From: Paraburkholderia lycopersici
Lineage (GTDB): Bacteria; Pseudomonadota; Gammaproteobacteria; Burkholderiales; Burkholderiaceae
NCBI RefSeq assembly: GCF_900096975.1
Contig: NZ_FMYQ01000043.1
Span: 1-41,515 of the forward strand
DNA length: 41,515 nucleotides
Reading direction: 5' to 3'
Part shown: piece after piece, positions 35,349-41,515 of the stretch
How positions within the stretch are numbered: position 1 is the stretch's first letter
Layout of the letters: every line of letters begins with the position of its first letter
Notes under the pieces: model-generated
The model's database searches: none
Told to the model about the DNA's origin: nothing
Seen by the model: only the letters and a program-made list of their open reading frames with translations
Program-made: the position numbers and the translations under genes

Positions 35349-36845
35349 CTAAATCCTGAAAACCGCAACCCCCGCGTGCAGCTTCGTCGCCTGGTCGTCC
35401 AGCGACTGCGCCGCCGCGGCCGCCTGTTCCACGAGCGCCGCGTTCTGCTGGGTCACTTCGTCCATCTGCGTAACCGCCTGTCCCACCTGGTCGATTCCCT
35501 TGCTTTGTTCGTCGGTGGCCGCCGCGATCTCGCCCATGATGTCCGTCACGCGCTTGATGCTCGCCACAACCTCGCCCATCGTGCTGCCCGCCTGATCGAC
35601 GAGCTTCGTCCCGGCCGCGATGTTGCTCACCGAGGTTTCGATCAGCGTCTTGATTTCCTTGGCCGCCGCGGCCGAGCGTTGCGCGAGCGTGCGCACCTCG
35701 GTGGCCACCACGGCGAAACCGCGGCCGTGCTCGCCCGCGCGCGCCGCTTCCACGGCGGCGTTCAGCGCGAGGATGTTGGTCTGGAACGCGATGCCGTCGA
35801 TCACGCCGATGATGTCGGCAATCTTCTCCGAACTGCCGTTAATGGTCTCCATGGTCGAGACCACGTCGCCCACCACGTTGCCGCCCTTCACGGCGATGGC
35901 CGCCGACGCCTGAGCGAGCCCGTTGGCCTGGCGCGCGTTCTCCGCGTTCTGCCGCACCGTGCCGGTCAGTTGCTCCATGCTCGCCGCCGTCTCCTGAAGC
36001 GAGGCGGCCTGCTCCTCGGTGCGGCTCGACAGGTCGACGTTGCCGGCGGCGATCTGCTTCGAGGCCGTACTCACCGCTTCCACCGAATCCCGCACGGCCG
36101 TCATCACGTCCGCGATGCGGGACATCAGATGGTTGAAGGCGTTGGCGGTCTGGCTGATTTCGTCGTTGCCCAGAGCGGGGGCGCGCTTCGTCAGGTCGAG
36201 CGATTCGCTCGCCTGCTGCAGGGTCCCCTGGATGCCGGCCAGCGCGCGCTGGATCGAGCGGGACAGGAACAGGTTCCAGCCGACCACCACCGCCATCGCC
36301 ACCAGCAACACCGCAATCACGGTCCACACCGCGTTCGTGCTGGTGCGGCTGGCGAGTTCATCGGCTTTCGCGGCCCGATTGTCCGCTTCGCGGATGATCT
36401 CTTCGATCGAGACGCTCAGCGGCTGGAAGTCGGAGTGGTAGAGCGCGACGATCTGCGTGTTGGCCGCCTTGGGATCCTGGGCGGCCAGTTCGATCAGTTG
36501 CCGTGACTTCTGGTCGTATGCGTGCCACCGGGAGCGCACCGCGGCGAGCCGCGCCTGCTGATCCGGGGAATTGAACAGCGGCGCAATGATCTCGGCCCAT
36601 TTGTCGATGTTGTGTTCCGCGTCGGTGAAGATATTTTTGGTGTCGTCGGAAGTCGGATCGAGTTCCACCGTGGAGAGCGCGCTCGCCTTGATTTCGGTCA
36701 GGCCGCGTATCTGCTTTTCCCGGCGGTGCGAGGACGCCTGCGCGTCGTTCACCGCATTGAATCCGAACGCCGTCACGACGATGCCGCCTCCGATGGCGAT
36801 CAGTGTGACGAGCAGCATAATCCGGAGCTTTAACTTGATTGACAT
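35349..36845 (-). CDS. Methyl-accepting chemotaxis protein
   Basis: 498 residues from ATG 36843-36845 (MSIKLKLRIMLL). TM1 about 7-30, a four-helix-bundle periplasmic sensor (about 35-185), TM2 about 190-212, HAMP (about 213-265) and a full cytoplasmic signalling domain with tip GIAFQTNILALNAAVEAARAG. It belongs to the Tar/Tsr-like 4HB_MCP group and acts at the inner membrane through CheW/CheA. A FliA-like promoter lies upstream. Confidence 0.95.
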   Translation of the reverse strand: MSIKLKLRIMLLVTLIAIGGGIVVTAFGFNAVNDAQASSHRREKQIRGLTEIKASALSTVELDPTSDDTKNIFTDAEHNIDKWAEIIAPLFNSPDQQARLAAVRSRWHAYDQKSRQLIELAAQDPKAANTQIVALYHSDFQPLSVSIEEIIREADNRAAKADELASRTSTNAVWTVIAVLLVAMAVVVGWNLFLSRSIQRALAGIQGTLQQASESLDLTKRAPALGNDEISQTANAFNHLMSRIADVMTAVRDSVEAVSTASKQIAAGNVDLSSRTEEQAASLQETAASMEQLTGTVRQNAENARQANGLAQASAAIAVKGGNVVGDVVSTMETINGSSEKIADIIGVIDGIAFQTNILALNAAVEAARAGEHGRGFAVVATEVRTLAQRSAAAAKEIKTLIETSVSNIAAGTKLVDQAGSTMGEVVASIKRVTDIMGEIAAATDEQSKGIDQVGQAVTQMDEVTQQNAALVEQAAAAAQSLDDQATKLHAGVAVFRI

Positions 36846-36904
36846 GATGAGCCGACGCGAAGCCTTGACAAATTGCAGACAAAAATACCCAAATGCAGGC
36901 TTTG

Positions 36905-36932
36905 TTAACGGCTTATGTAACACGCATCTTTA
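36905..36932 (-). promoter_or_regulatory. Candidate FliA (sigma-28) promoter of the MCP gene
   Basis: On the minus strand TAAA (36932-36929), 16 bases, then GCCGTTAA (36912-36905), 59 bases from the start codon. Consensus is TAAA-N15-GCCGATAA, so one base longer and one mismatch. Chemoreceptors are standard FliA targets. Confidence 0.5.
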
Positions 36933-37070
36933 GCTGGAAATGGCCGAGGCTGTGTAAAAACGTCGAGGCCGACAGGTCAATAGCGCACCTGCGAGGGCGC
37001 GTCTTCCTGGCGCCACGTTTCCCGCAACCAGCCTTATGTCGTCATGCCAGCGGATGTGGAAGACGCGAGA

Positions 37071-37444
37071 TCACGCGCCTGCCAATTTCATCGCCAGCAT
37101 CGCCTTCGCGAATCCCATAATCCTGATGACATGCCGATCGCCGGGATTGCCGGTATAGGTGACGACGGGGTGATGCGTTTTCCCGCTCGTCGCGACGACT
37201 TCGGGATCGTTGATCTTCAGCATCGCGAGCGAGTAGCCAGGCATGGAGTCGGCGTGGCCGTCGAGCTTCCGGCCGAACGTTGCAAGTTGCACCCGTTCGA
37301 GCTGTAGCTGCCATAGGAAAACAGGTACTCGGAGAATGTCTGATCGGTATCGGACATGGTGAGTGTGGTAACGGATGCGGAGGTAGCCGGGTCTGCAATC
37401 GCGTATGCTCCGACTGAGGAGGCAGCCCGACTCGGACTACTCAT
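37071..37444 (-). pseudogene. Gamma-glutamylcyclotransferase (AIG2-like), frameshifted
   Basis: Two minus-strand frames join into one AIG2/GGCT-like protein. The first gives SEYLFSYGSY; after a one-base loss near 37304-37310 the second gives LQLERVQLATFGRKLDG, MPGYSLAMLKINDPEVVATSG and KTHHPVVTYTGNPGD. The motif YGSL and the cavity-forming segments match gamma-glutamylcyclotransferase-like proteins. The C-terminus after GNPGD no longer resembles the family. The ATG at 37442-37444 overlaps the preceding hydrolase stop (ATGA), so the two genes were translationally coupled. The family start may be the inner ATG at 37357. Confidence 0.72.
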
Positions 37445-38184
37445 GGAGTGCAGGGATGGCTCAGAAATCTTTGAATCGATGCTGAGAATGCGCGCGGGCT
37501 CTCGATCATCATGAGGTGACCGCAGCGATCAAGCTTCTCGTGACCGGCGCACTGTCTTAAGGCCCAGTCCGGAACATTCCACCCATCGCGGGAACGCTCT
37601 CCTGAAAGCAGATACACCGGTCGACTCTGGAAAACCTGGTTTAAAGCGGCGAGATAGTCCGCGCTGCCGGTTACCTCCACAACGGATCGCCCCATCGCGC
37701 GCAGAGTTGAAGCAGGTTGATGTTTCAGCCAGCGTGTCGCCACTTCCTCCATATCGGGTGTGGCATCGGCGATGGCGCCGCGCAGCCATCGAAGCGGGTC
37801 GGCCCTGAAACTTTCCAGCATCACATCTGCCTCGCCTGGTGTCATCCGTCCCACCGACGCAGACCAGAATGCATCATCCAGCGTGAAGTTTCCTTCGACA
37901 TTGACAATTCGACGAACACGTTCGGGATAAGCGTGCGCGAATAGCATCGCGATTGCGCCTCCAACGGAATGCCCGACGAGATCAACGACCGTCGCACCGA
38001 TGTGAGCGTCTATGAACGCCCGGATATGCTCAACCTGCGCAGGAAGAGAAATCTGGTCGAATGGAACGGATCGATGGCCGCCATACCCCAGCAAATCCGG
38101 AGCAGCGTATGCAGCTTCGAACGCGCTTACGTCAAGTGTGCCGATGAAGCCATGTACGAAGATAACGGGTGGACAGCGGCTCAT
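37441..38184 (-). CDS. Alpha/beta hydrolase
   Basis: 247 residues, AGGGGAA before the ATG. Alpha/beta-hydrolase fold with oxyanion HGF (11-13), nucleophile elbow GHSVGG (S73) and catalytic His in CGHLMMIE near the C-terminus. No signal peptide. An esterase or C-C hydrolase of unknown substrate. Its stop codon overlaps the start of the frameshifted gamma-glutamylcyclotransferase gene. Confidence 0.9.
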   Translation of the reverse strand: MSRCPPVIFVHGFIGTLDVSAFEAAYAAPDLLGYGGHRSVPFDQISLPAQVEHIRAFIDAHIGATVVDLVGHSVGGAIAMLFAHAYPERVRRIVNVEGNFTLDDAFWSASVGRMTPGEADVMLESFRADPLRWLRGAIADATPDMEEVATRWLKHQPASTLRAMGRSVVEVTGSADYLAALNQVFQSRPVYLLSGERSRDGWNVPDWALRQCAGHEKLDRCGHLMMIESPRAFSASIQRFLSHPCTP

Positions 38185-38399
38185 GCGGTTCCCCTTTTTG
38201 TTGGCCCATACCTGGGAGCAACGTCAGTTCAGCGAAGCTCGTCAAGTTCGAGATTGCCACTCATTTTAAGAATGATGACTTTAATTATCCATGTAATATC
38301 TTAATAAAGTTGAGCCAGTCAACATCGCTCGTGTGGCACCCATTTCCCGCCAGGATGAGGTTGACCTGAGACGGATCGTGTAGCCAAACGGCAAGTGAG
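38185..38399. other. AT-rich intergenic segment
   Basis: About 215 bases, clearly AT-richer than the flanking hydrolase gene. No supported gene. Its right end probably includes the left terminus of the IS3-type fragment (about 38350). Confidence 0.4.
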
Positions 38400-38481
38400 T
38401 TCCCTTATCCTGGCGGCAAGGAGAACTCGATGAAGAAGCGCCACACCGACGAACAGATCATCCGCATCCTGCGGGAAGGCA
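38400..38481 (+). mobile_element. IS3-family fragment, 5' end of transposase orfA
   Basis: AAGGAG (38419-38424) and ATG at 38431 start MKKRHTDEQIIRILREG, the typical first 17 residues of IS3-family (IS407-like) OrfA. The match ends abruptly at about 38481, where sequence of the zinc-ribbon gene begins on the opposite strand. The IS right part, orfB and second terminal repeat are missing, so this is the scar of an insertion plus deletion. Confidence 0.75.
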
Positions 38482-39200
38482 CTTGCCACCGCGACCGTCT
38501 GCCAGCGTTCGCATCTCCGCCAGCCTTACGGCGCGGCGTTCCTGTTTCGAGCAGGCAGCACACCAGATGCCGTTGCGCACCCTCGCGGGGGACGTGACCC
38601 ATTCGTGCCCCGCCGCGCAGCTTGCCTGTGATTTTGGCGTAACTGCTGGAAAGGCACTGCCCGCCATACCGCGCAGCCAGGGCCTGCATGTCGTCCATGG
38701 TCCGCCTGCGGCTGTCATGCCCACACGCCAGACACCACGAACCGCAAACGCGAATGCTGGCGGGCGCGGCCTCCCACATATGACTTTGCTCACATTGCCA
38801 GCGCAGTTTGCTGCGGCTGTTCACGTAGGTATCGGAGAAGCATCTGCCGCCGCGTTCACGGGCGAGTGCGCGCATTGCTGGGAGCCACGCCTCGCCATGC
38901 TTCTCGCGGGCGCAAGTCGCACACCACTTGCCCTGACCCACATTAAACGGCGTTGCCTCCCACTCGTGGCCTCGCGCGCACCGCCAGCGCAGCTTCGTGC
39001 GTGCGCTCGCATATTCCGCAGACAGGCAACACCCGTTATGTGCCTGCGCCATCACATGCATGTCCTCGATGCTCAGGCGCATTCCTTTCGCGCGCAAACC
39101 GGACACCTGCCATCAACAACTCCTTTCGATATTTCTGGAATCGCCCAGCCCGGGCAGGGCACTTGATGCTTGAGGTCGGCTGCCCCCCCAAGGGTGCCAT
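38477..39200 (-). pseudogene. Zinc-ribbon repeat protein, degenerate and truncated
   Basis: Tandem modules of about 63 residues with the pattern M..LA...GG.CLS..Y....KLRW.C..GHEW.A.P..V..G.WC..C. Repeat 1 spans 39082-38891, repeat 2 38890-38702, repeat 3 from 38701, repeat 4 is cut at the IS junction, and a divergent module (VDGRCPVCAR) lies upstream near 39100-39180. Each module has a CxxGH-W ... WCxxC set suited to bind one zinc, resembling DUF4379-type zinc-ribbon domains. The likely start is ATG 39198-39200. Frame breaks: a G-run at 39183-39189, an A-run at 39086-39088, and a small deletion at about 38617. It lies 38 bases behind the PAAR gene. Confidence 0.75.
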
Positions 39201-39238
39201 GACAGCCTTGTCTCACAGTCAAAGGGAACACAAGCGCG

Positions 39239-39523
39239 CTAATCCCCAACGCTCGCCGGAACACTCGCGATCAACGTACAGCCGCATTCCGAATGATGTC
39301 CATGCAGCGCGACCTGTTTGCCCCCGATCGTGAACGTTGGATGGGCCTCGATGATTTTATTCACCCCATGCGGGCGGACGTCAGGATACTTTTCCAGGCA
39401 ATCGACTAGATCATGGAGGCGAGCTGTTTTTCTTCCGTCAATCGTATGAAGCTCTGATCCCGTAATGACCTTGCCGCCATGCGAGGTCGAATCCTCAACA
39501 ACGATGATCTGTAAACGCCACAT
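39239..39523 (-). CDS. PAAR-domain protein
   Basis: 94 residues from the ATG at 39521-39523; a TTG two codons upstream is less likely. The PAAR fold is recognisable from SHGGKVITGSELHTIDG near the start, VNKIIEAHPTFTIGGKQVALHGHHSECGC, and the metal-binding His/Cys set at the end. PAAR proteins form the sharpened tip on VgrG of the type VI secretion spike. It carries no extension of its own, so it would act as a stand-alone tip or adaptor. It follows the inhibitor gene after 70 bases on the same strand. Confidence 0.82.
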   Translation of the reverse strand: MWRLQIIVVEDSTSHGGKVITGSELHTIDGRKTARLHDLVDCLEKYPDVRPHGVNKIIEAHPTFTIGGKQVALHGHHSECGCTLIASVPASVGD

Positions 39524-39593
39524 TAGCAAATGTTTAGATTCGCCTTAATTTTAAATAACTACGCCACGAATGCCAGGTATGGTGTCACGCTGA

Positions 39594-40412
39594 TCAATCG
39601 CCGTCTTGATCTGGCTCCTGCGCTGGATACGATGGATATGCGATCGATATCCGGCTCTTGATAAAGCGAATGCGCGAACTGTATGCATCGAATAGACATG
39701 CCCGCGTCTCGCATTTATTGCGCACGTTCTTTAGCCAGTCCAGTTGCCCCTTTCTCACAGAGTCCTCATAAGAAATCTCCTTGGAATCGGTGAGCAGCAT
39801 GCCGACATAGCCGCGATTGACTGTCGCATCCAGCTTAACAAGTTCCGGGTTATTGCAAATCAGGTGTTCAACTTTCATGCTTGCCATTTTGCAATCAAAA
39901 TTCTGCTCGGTATTCGCTGGAGCATGTGTTTGACGCTCAAACAGGTATGCCCAGGAGCCGTCGAGCAACACCATTTCGTCTGGCGACTTATAGACAGTGG
40001 CGTAGCGCAGCCCCAGGCAGAGCGGTTCGTCGGCGTCGGCGAGAAGGTAGGTATCGGTCAGCATACCGCCATTCGCATGGAACTTAGCACTCAGGAACGC
40101 ATTGAATTTATCGCGCGAGCCAAACGAGTGCGAGATGATCGGATCGACATAAAAGCTTATTCGTTTGTTGACCTTCACGCTGCAACTGCTACCCGTCTCG
40201 TGATAAACGAATATGTTGCCATCGAATGTGAGGAATCCAGCCGTCACCGGATTAACTGGAAACGATAGGTGGTGAAAATCGCGTCCCTGCTCGAATTGCG
40301 CTGCGCCGGTCATTCGAAAAACATCTTCGGCTGCTGAGCAAGTTGGCAGCAAGAGCGCAGATATCAGAATAGCCAACCACGACTTGAGTAGTTTGATTGC
40401 GCGAATATACAT
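39594..40412 (-). CDS. Exported LprI-type lysozyme inhibitor, probable immunity protein
   Basis: 272 residues from ATG 40410-40412. Signal peptide about 1-27 (LAILISALLLPTCSA-AEDVF). The N-terminal ~140 residues are a beta-rich domain I do not recognise. The C-terminal ~85 residues match the LprI/DUF1311 lysozyme-inhibitor domain: FDCKMASMKVEHLICNNPELVKLD, YVGMLL, QLDWLKNVRNKCETRACLFDAYSSRI. It would protect the periplasm against a lysozyme. It starts seven bases after the GH24 lysozyme stop, the classical effector-immunity pairing. Confidence 0.82.
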   Translation of the reverse strand: MYIRAIKLLKSWLAILISALLLPTCSAAEDVFRMTGAAQFEQGRDFHHLSFPVNPVTAGFLTFDGNIFVYHETGSSCSVKVNKRISFYVDPIISHSFGSRDKFNAFLSAKFHANGGMLTDTYLLADADEPLCLGLRYATVYKSPDEMVLLDGSWAYLFERQTHAPANTEQNFDCKMASMKVEHLICNNPELVKLDATVNRGYVGMLLTDSKEISYEDSVRKGQLDWLKNVRNKCETRACLFDAYSSRIRFIKSRISIAYPSYPAQEPDQDGD

Positions 40413-40419
40413 ATTTAGT

Positions 40420-41091
40420 TCAGTGATTCGAATTGTAAATATTTTGACAGAACATGTCGTGCTCCCGTTCACGACGGGTCTTGTTTTCAATATCCAAGAA
40501 TTCAACGGGGGCCCCTGTGTAGTCACCGCTGTTCAGTTTGCGACATAGACTGGGAGCTTTGCCGAGACCGCCCATGTTATAGGCGAGCGATACCAGCGCA
40601 TCGTATTCGTTCTGATAGAGAGGTACGCTGATCGCGTTCTTTACGCGGCCCTCGAACACTGCAACATCTTGGTCGAACAGCGCCCGCGCTTCCGTAACAG
40701 TGATCATGCTTGACATCGCGACGTAGCCGTTTGCCTTGCAACTGCTTTCGCCGATTAGATGACCCCAGCCGACGGTGCAATAGCCCTTGCTGTCGTCATA
40801 ATAATAGGTGTGTATTTTACTGCCGTCATAATAGACTCCTTCCCAACCCTTGATAAACTCCTTGCCCGGCTCAGAGATATGCAATTGCGCAATAGGAATC
40901 CGCTGGCCAGTGGGCTGCAACGGGAGCGCGTCAAGGAAGGTCGCCCTGTACCCTTCCTGCAGAATCGATAGCGAATCAATCAGGTCCGCGCGTCGCTGAA
41001 ATGGCGCAGCCATCGAGGATCCGTTCAGCCTCGAATGAACATCGAATCCGAGGGAGCCCGAATATGCATTCGAAATGCAGCATGGACACAT
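40420..41091 (-). CDS. GH24 (T4-type) lysozyme, lysozyme part of a split effector
   Basis: 223 residues from ATG 41089-41091, which has a good AGGGAG five bases upstream; ATG at 41013 is an alternative. The GH24 catalytic triad is E84 (FIKGWEG), the second Asp of YYYDDSKGYCTVGWGH and the Thr six residues on. Further family blocks are VPLYQNEYDALVSLAYNMG. It hydrolyses the glycan strand of peptidoglycan. The N-terminal ~40 residues (SGSLGFD, APFQRRADLIDSLSILQEGY) look like the tail of the upstream M23 domain read in another frame; see the M23 entry. Confidence 0.82.
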   Translation of the reverse strand: MCPCCISNAYSGSLGFDVHSRLNGSSMAAPFQRRADLIDSLSILQEGYRATFLDALPLQPTGQRIPIAQLHISEPGKEFIKGWEGVYYDGSKIHTYYYDDSKGYCTVGWGHLIGESSCKANGYVAMSSMITVTEARALFDQDVAVFEGRVKNAISVPLYQNEYDALVSLAYNMGGLGKAPSLCRKLNSGDYTGAPVEFLDIENKTRREREHDMFCQNIYNSNH

Positions 41092-41515
41092 TTTGACTCC
41101 CTACTACGTGTAGCGGCGTGCCGTTTGGCTTTAGCAGTGTGCCGCTTAGAGCAAGGATCTGCCCTTGGCTAACTGTGTCTCCAACTTTCACCGTGATCGA
41201 CGATTGCTTAACTTCGCCATACAGGGCAATGAATTCACGACCGTCGAAGGTCTTGTGGTGGATGCTGATCTGCCACGTATCGCAGTAGAAAAATTCGCAC
41301 TTTATGACAATACCAGGCGCAATTGAGACGATCGGCGTAGCGGCCTTCACATACAGGTCTCGCGCGGCATGTTTGCGGCCTCCCGCTCTGTTCGCACCGA
41401 ATCTTGCCTGGTCGTGTCCTCCACTGTGCAGTTGCTTGGTCCACGTGTAATCGCACGACTGAGTGCCGTAGATGCCGCCTTCGTCATTGAGCGGCCGGGT
41501 CTGGATCGGGAAGAT
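40976..41515 (-). CDS. M23-family peptidoglycan metallopeptidase, partial
   Basis: At least 179 residues, with the N-terminus beyond the window edge; no stop interrupts the frame to 41515. The LytM/M23 metal site is visible in RFGANRAGGRKHAARDLY (first His and Asp) and in the late SMLHFE motif (last His), with ISIHHKTFDGREFIALYGEV between. M23 enzymes cleave peptidoglycan cross-bridges. After LHFE the frame continues as improbable sequence to the stop at 40976, while the plausible continuation is in the lysozyme frame. It was probably one M23-GH24 protein interrupted by a one-base insertion near 41066. Confidence 0.82.
   Translation of the reverse strand: MFPIQTRPLNDEGGIYGTQSCDYTWTKQLHSGGHDQARFGANRAGGRKHAARDLYVKAATPIVSIAPGIVIKCEFFYCDTWQISIHHKTFDGREFIALYGEVKQSSITVKVGDTVSQGQILALSGTLLKPNGTPLHVVGSQNVSMLHFECIFGLPRIRCSFEAERILDGCAISATRGPD

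Noticed and set aside
36945..36965. GGCTGTGTAAAAACG, resembling an IS terminal repeat
   Set aside because: No partner repeat, transposase or target duplication could be found nearby.
41013..41015. ATG 41013 as the lysozyme start
   Set aside because: Possible, but the ATG at 41091 has the better ribosome site, and the intervening residues look like real protein sequence; kept only as an alternative.

Overview
The window looks like a chromosomal segment of a beta-proteobacterium of the Burkholderiales, most likely Paraburkholderia, Burkholderia or a close relative. The evidence is the high GC with strong third-position GC bias, the protein sequences (Acs, Bfr, UvrB, ImuABC, DUF3563) and the FtrABCD iron cluster typical of this order. 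The genus call is inference from resemblance; no search was run.

Layout. 1-5462: housekeeping genes (start of acs on the minus strand, a DMT-family permease, a YqhA-like membrane protein, class I fumarase, bacterioferritin, glutamate racemase). 5796-16441: an iron section. It holds a Fur-boxed bfd, a 20-residue membrane peptide, tonB-exbB-exbD, a LysR/pirin divergent pair, an OsmC protein, a DUF1857-like protein, a Fur-boxed hemP with an unexplained structured 3' region, a GlcG/HbpS-type haem-associated protein, and a Fur-boxed ftrABCD ferrous-iron operon. Together with bfr these cover iron storage and release, energised outer-membrane uptake, haem uptake control and inner-membrane iron import. 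16641-27593: uvrB, an aromatic/aspartate aminotransferase, a 3-hydroxybutyrate dehydrogenase-patatin operon, an aldo/keto reductase, rlmJ behind a 14-bp tandem repeat, two small proteins (one DUF3563), and a copper section (cueR with its operator, copZ-like chaperone, RmlD-like SDR). 27657-33623: the SOS mutagenesis operon imuA-imuB-dnaE2 behind a perfect LexA box.

From 33.8 kb onward the window becomes accessory: an unusual soluble chemoreceptor-like protein (partial MCP tip plus C-terminal Cache domain), an IS256-type transposase fragment, a classical MCP with a FliA-like promoter, an alpha/beta hydrolase coupled to a frameshifted gamma-glutamylcyclotransferase gene, and an IS3-type fragment.

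The right end (38.5-41.5 kb), AT-richer than the rest, is the most interesting part. Read on the minus strand it encodes an M23 peptidase domain, a GH24 lysozyme, an exported LprI-type lysozyme inhibitor, a PAAR protein and a decayed array of zinc-ribbon repeats. This has the organisation of a type VI secretion peptidoglycan-hydrolase effector/immunity module. The M23 and lysozyme parts appear to be one former bifunctional effector split by a frameshift. The zinc-ribbon gene carries three frame breaks and was truncated by the IS fragment. The gene upstream of the M23 domain (a VgrG would be expected) lies outside the window.
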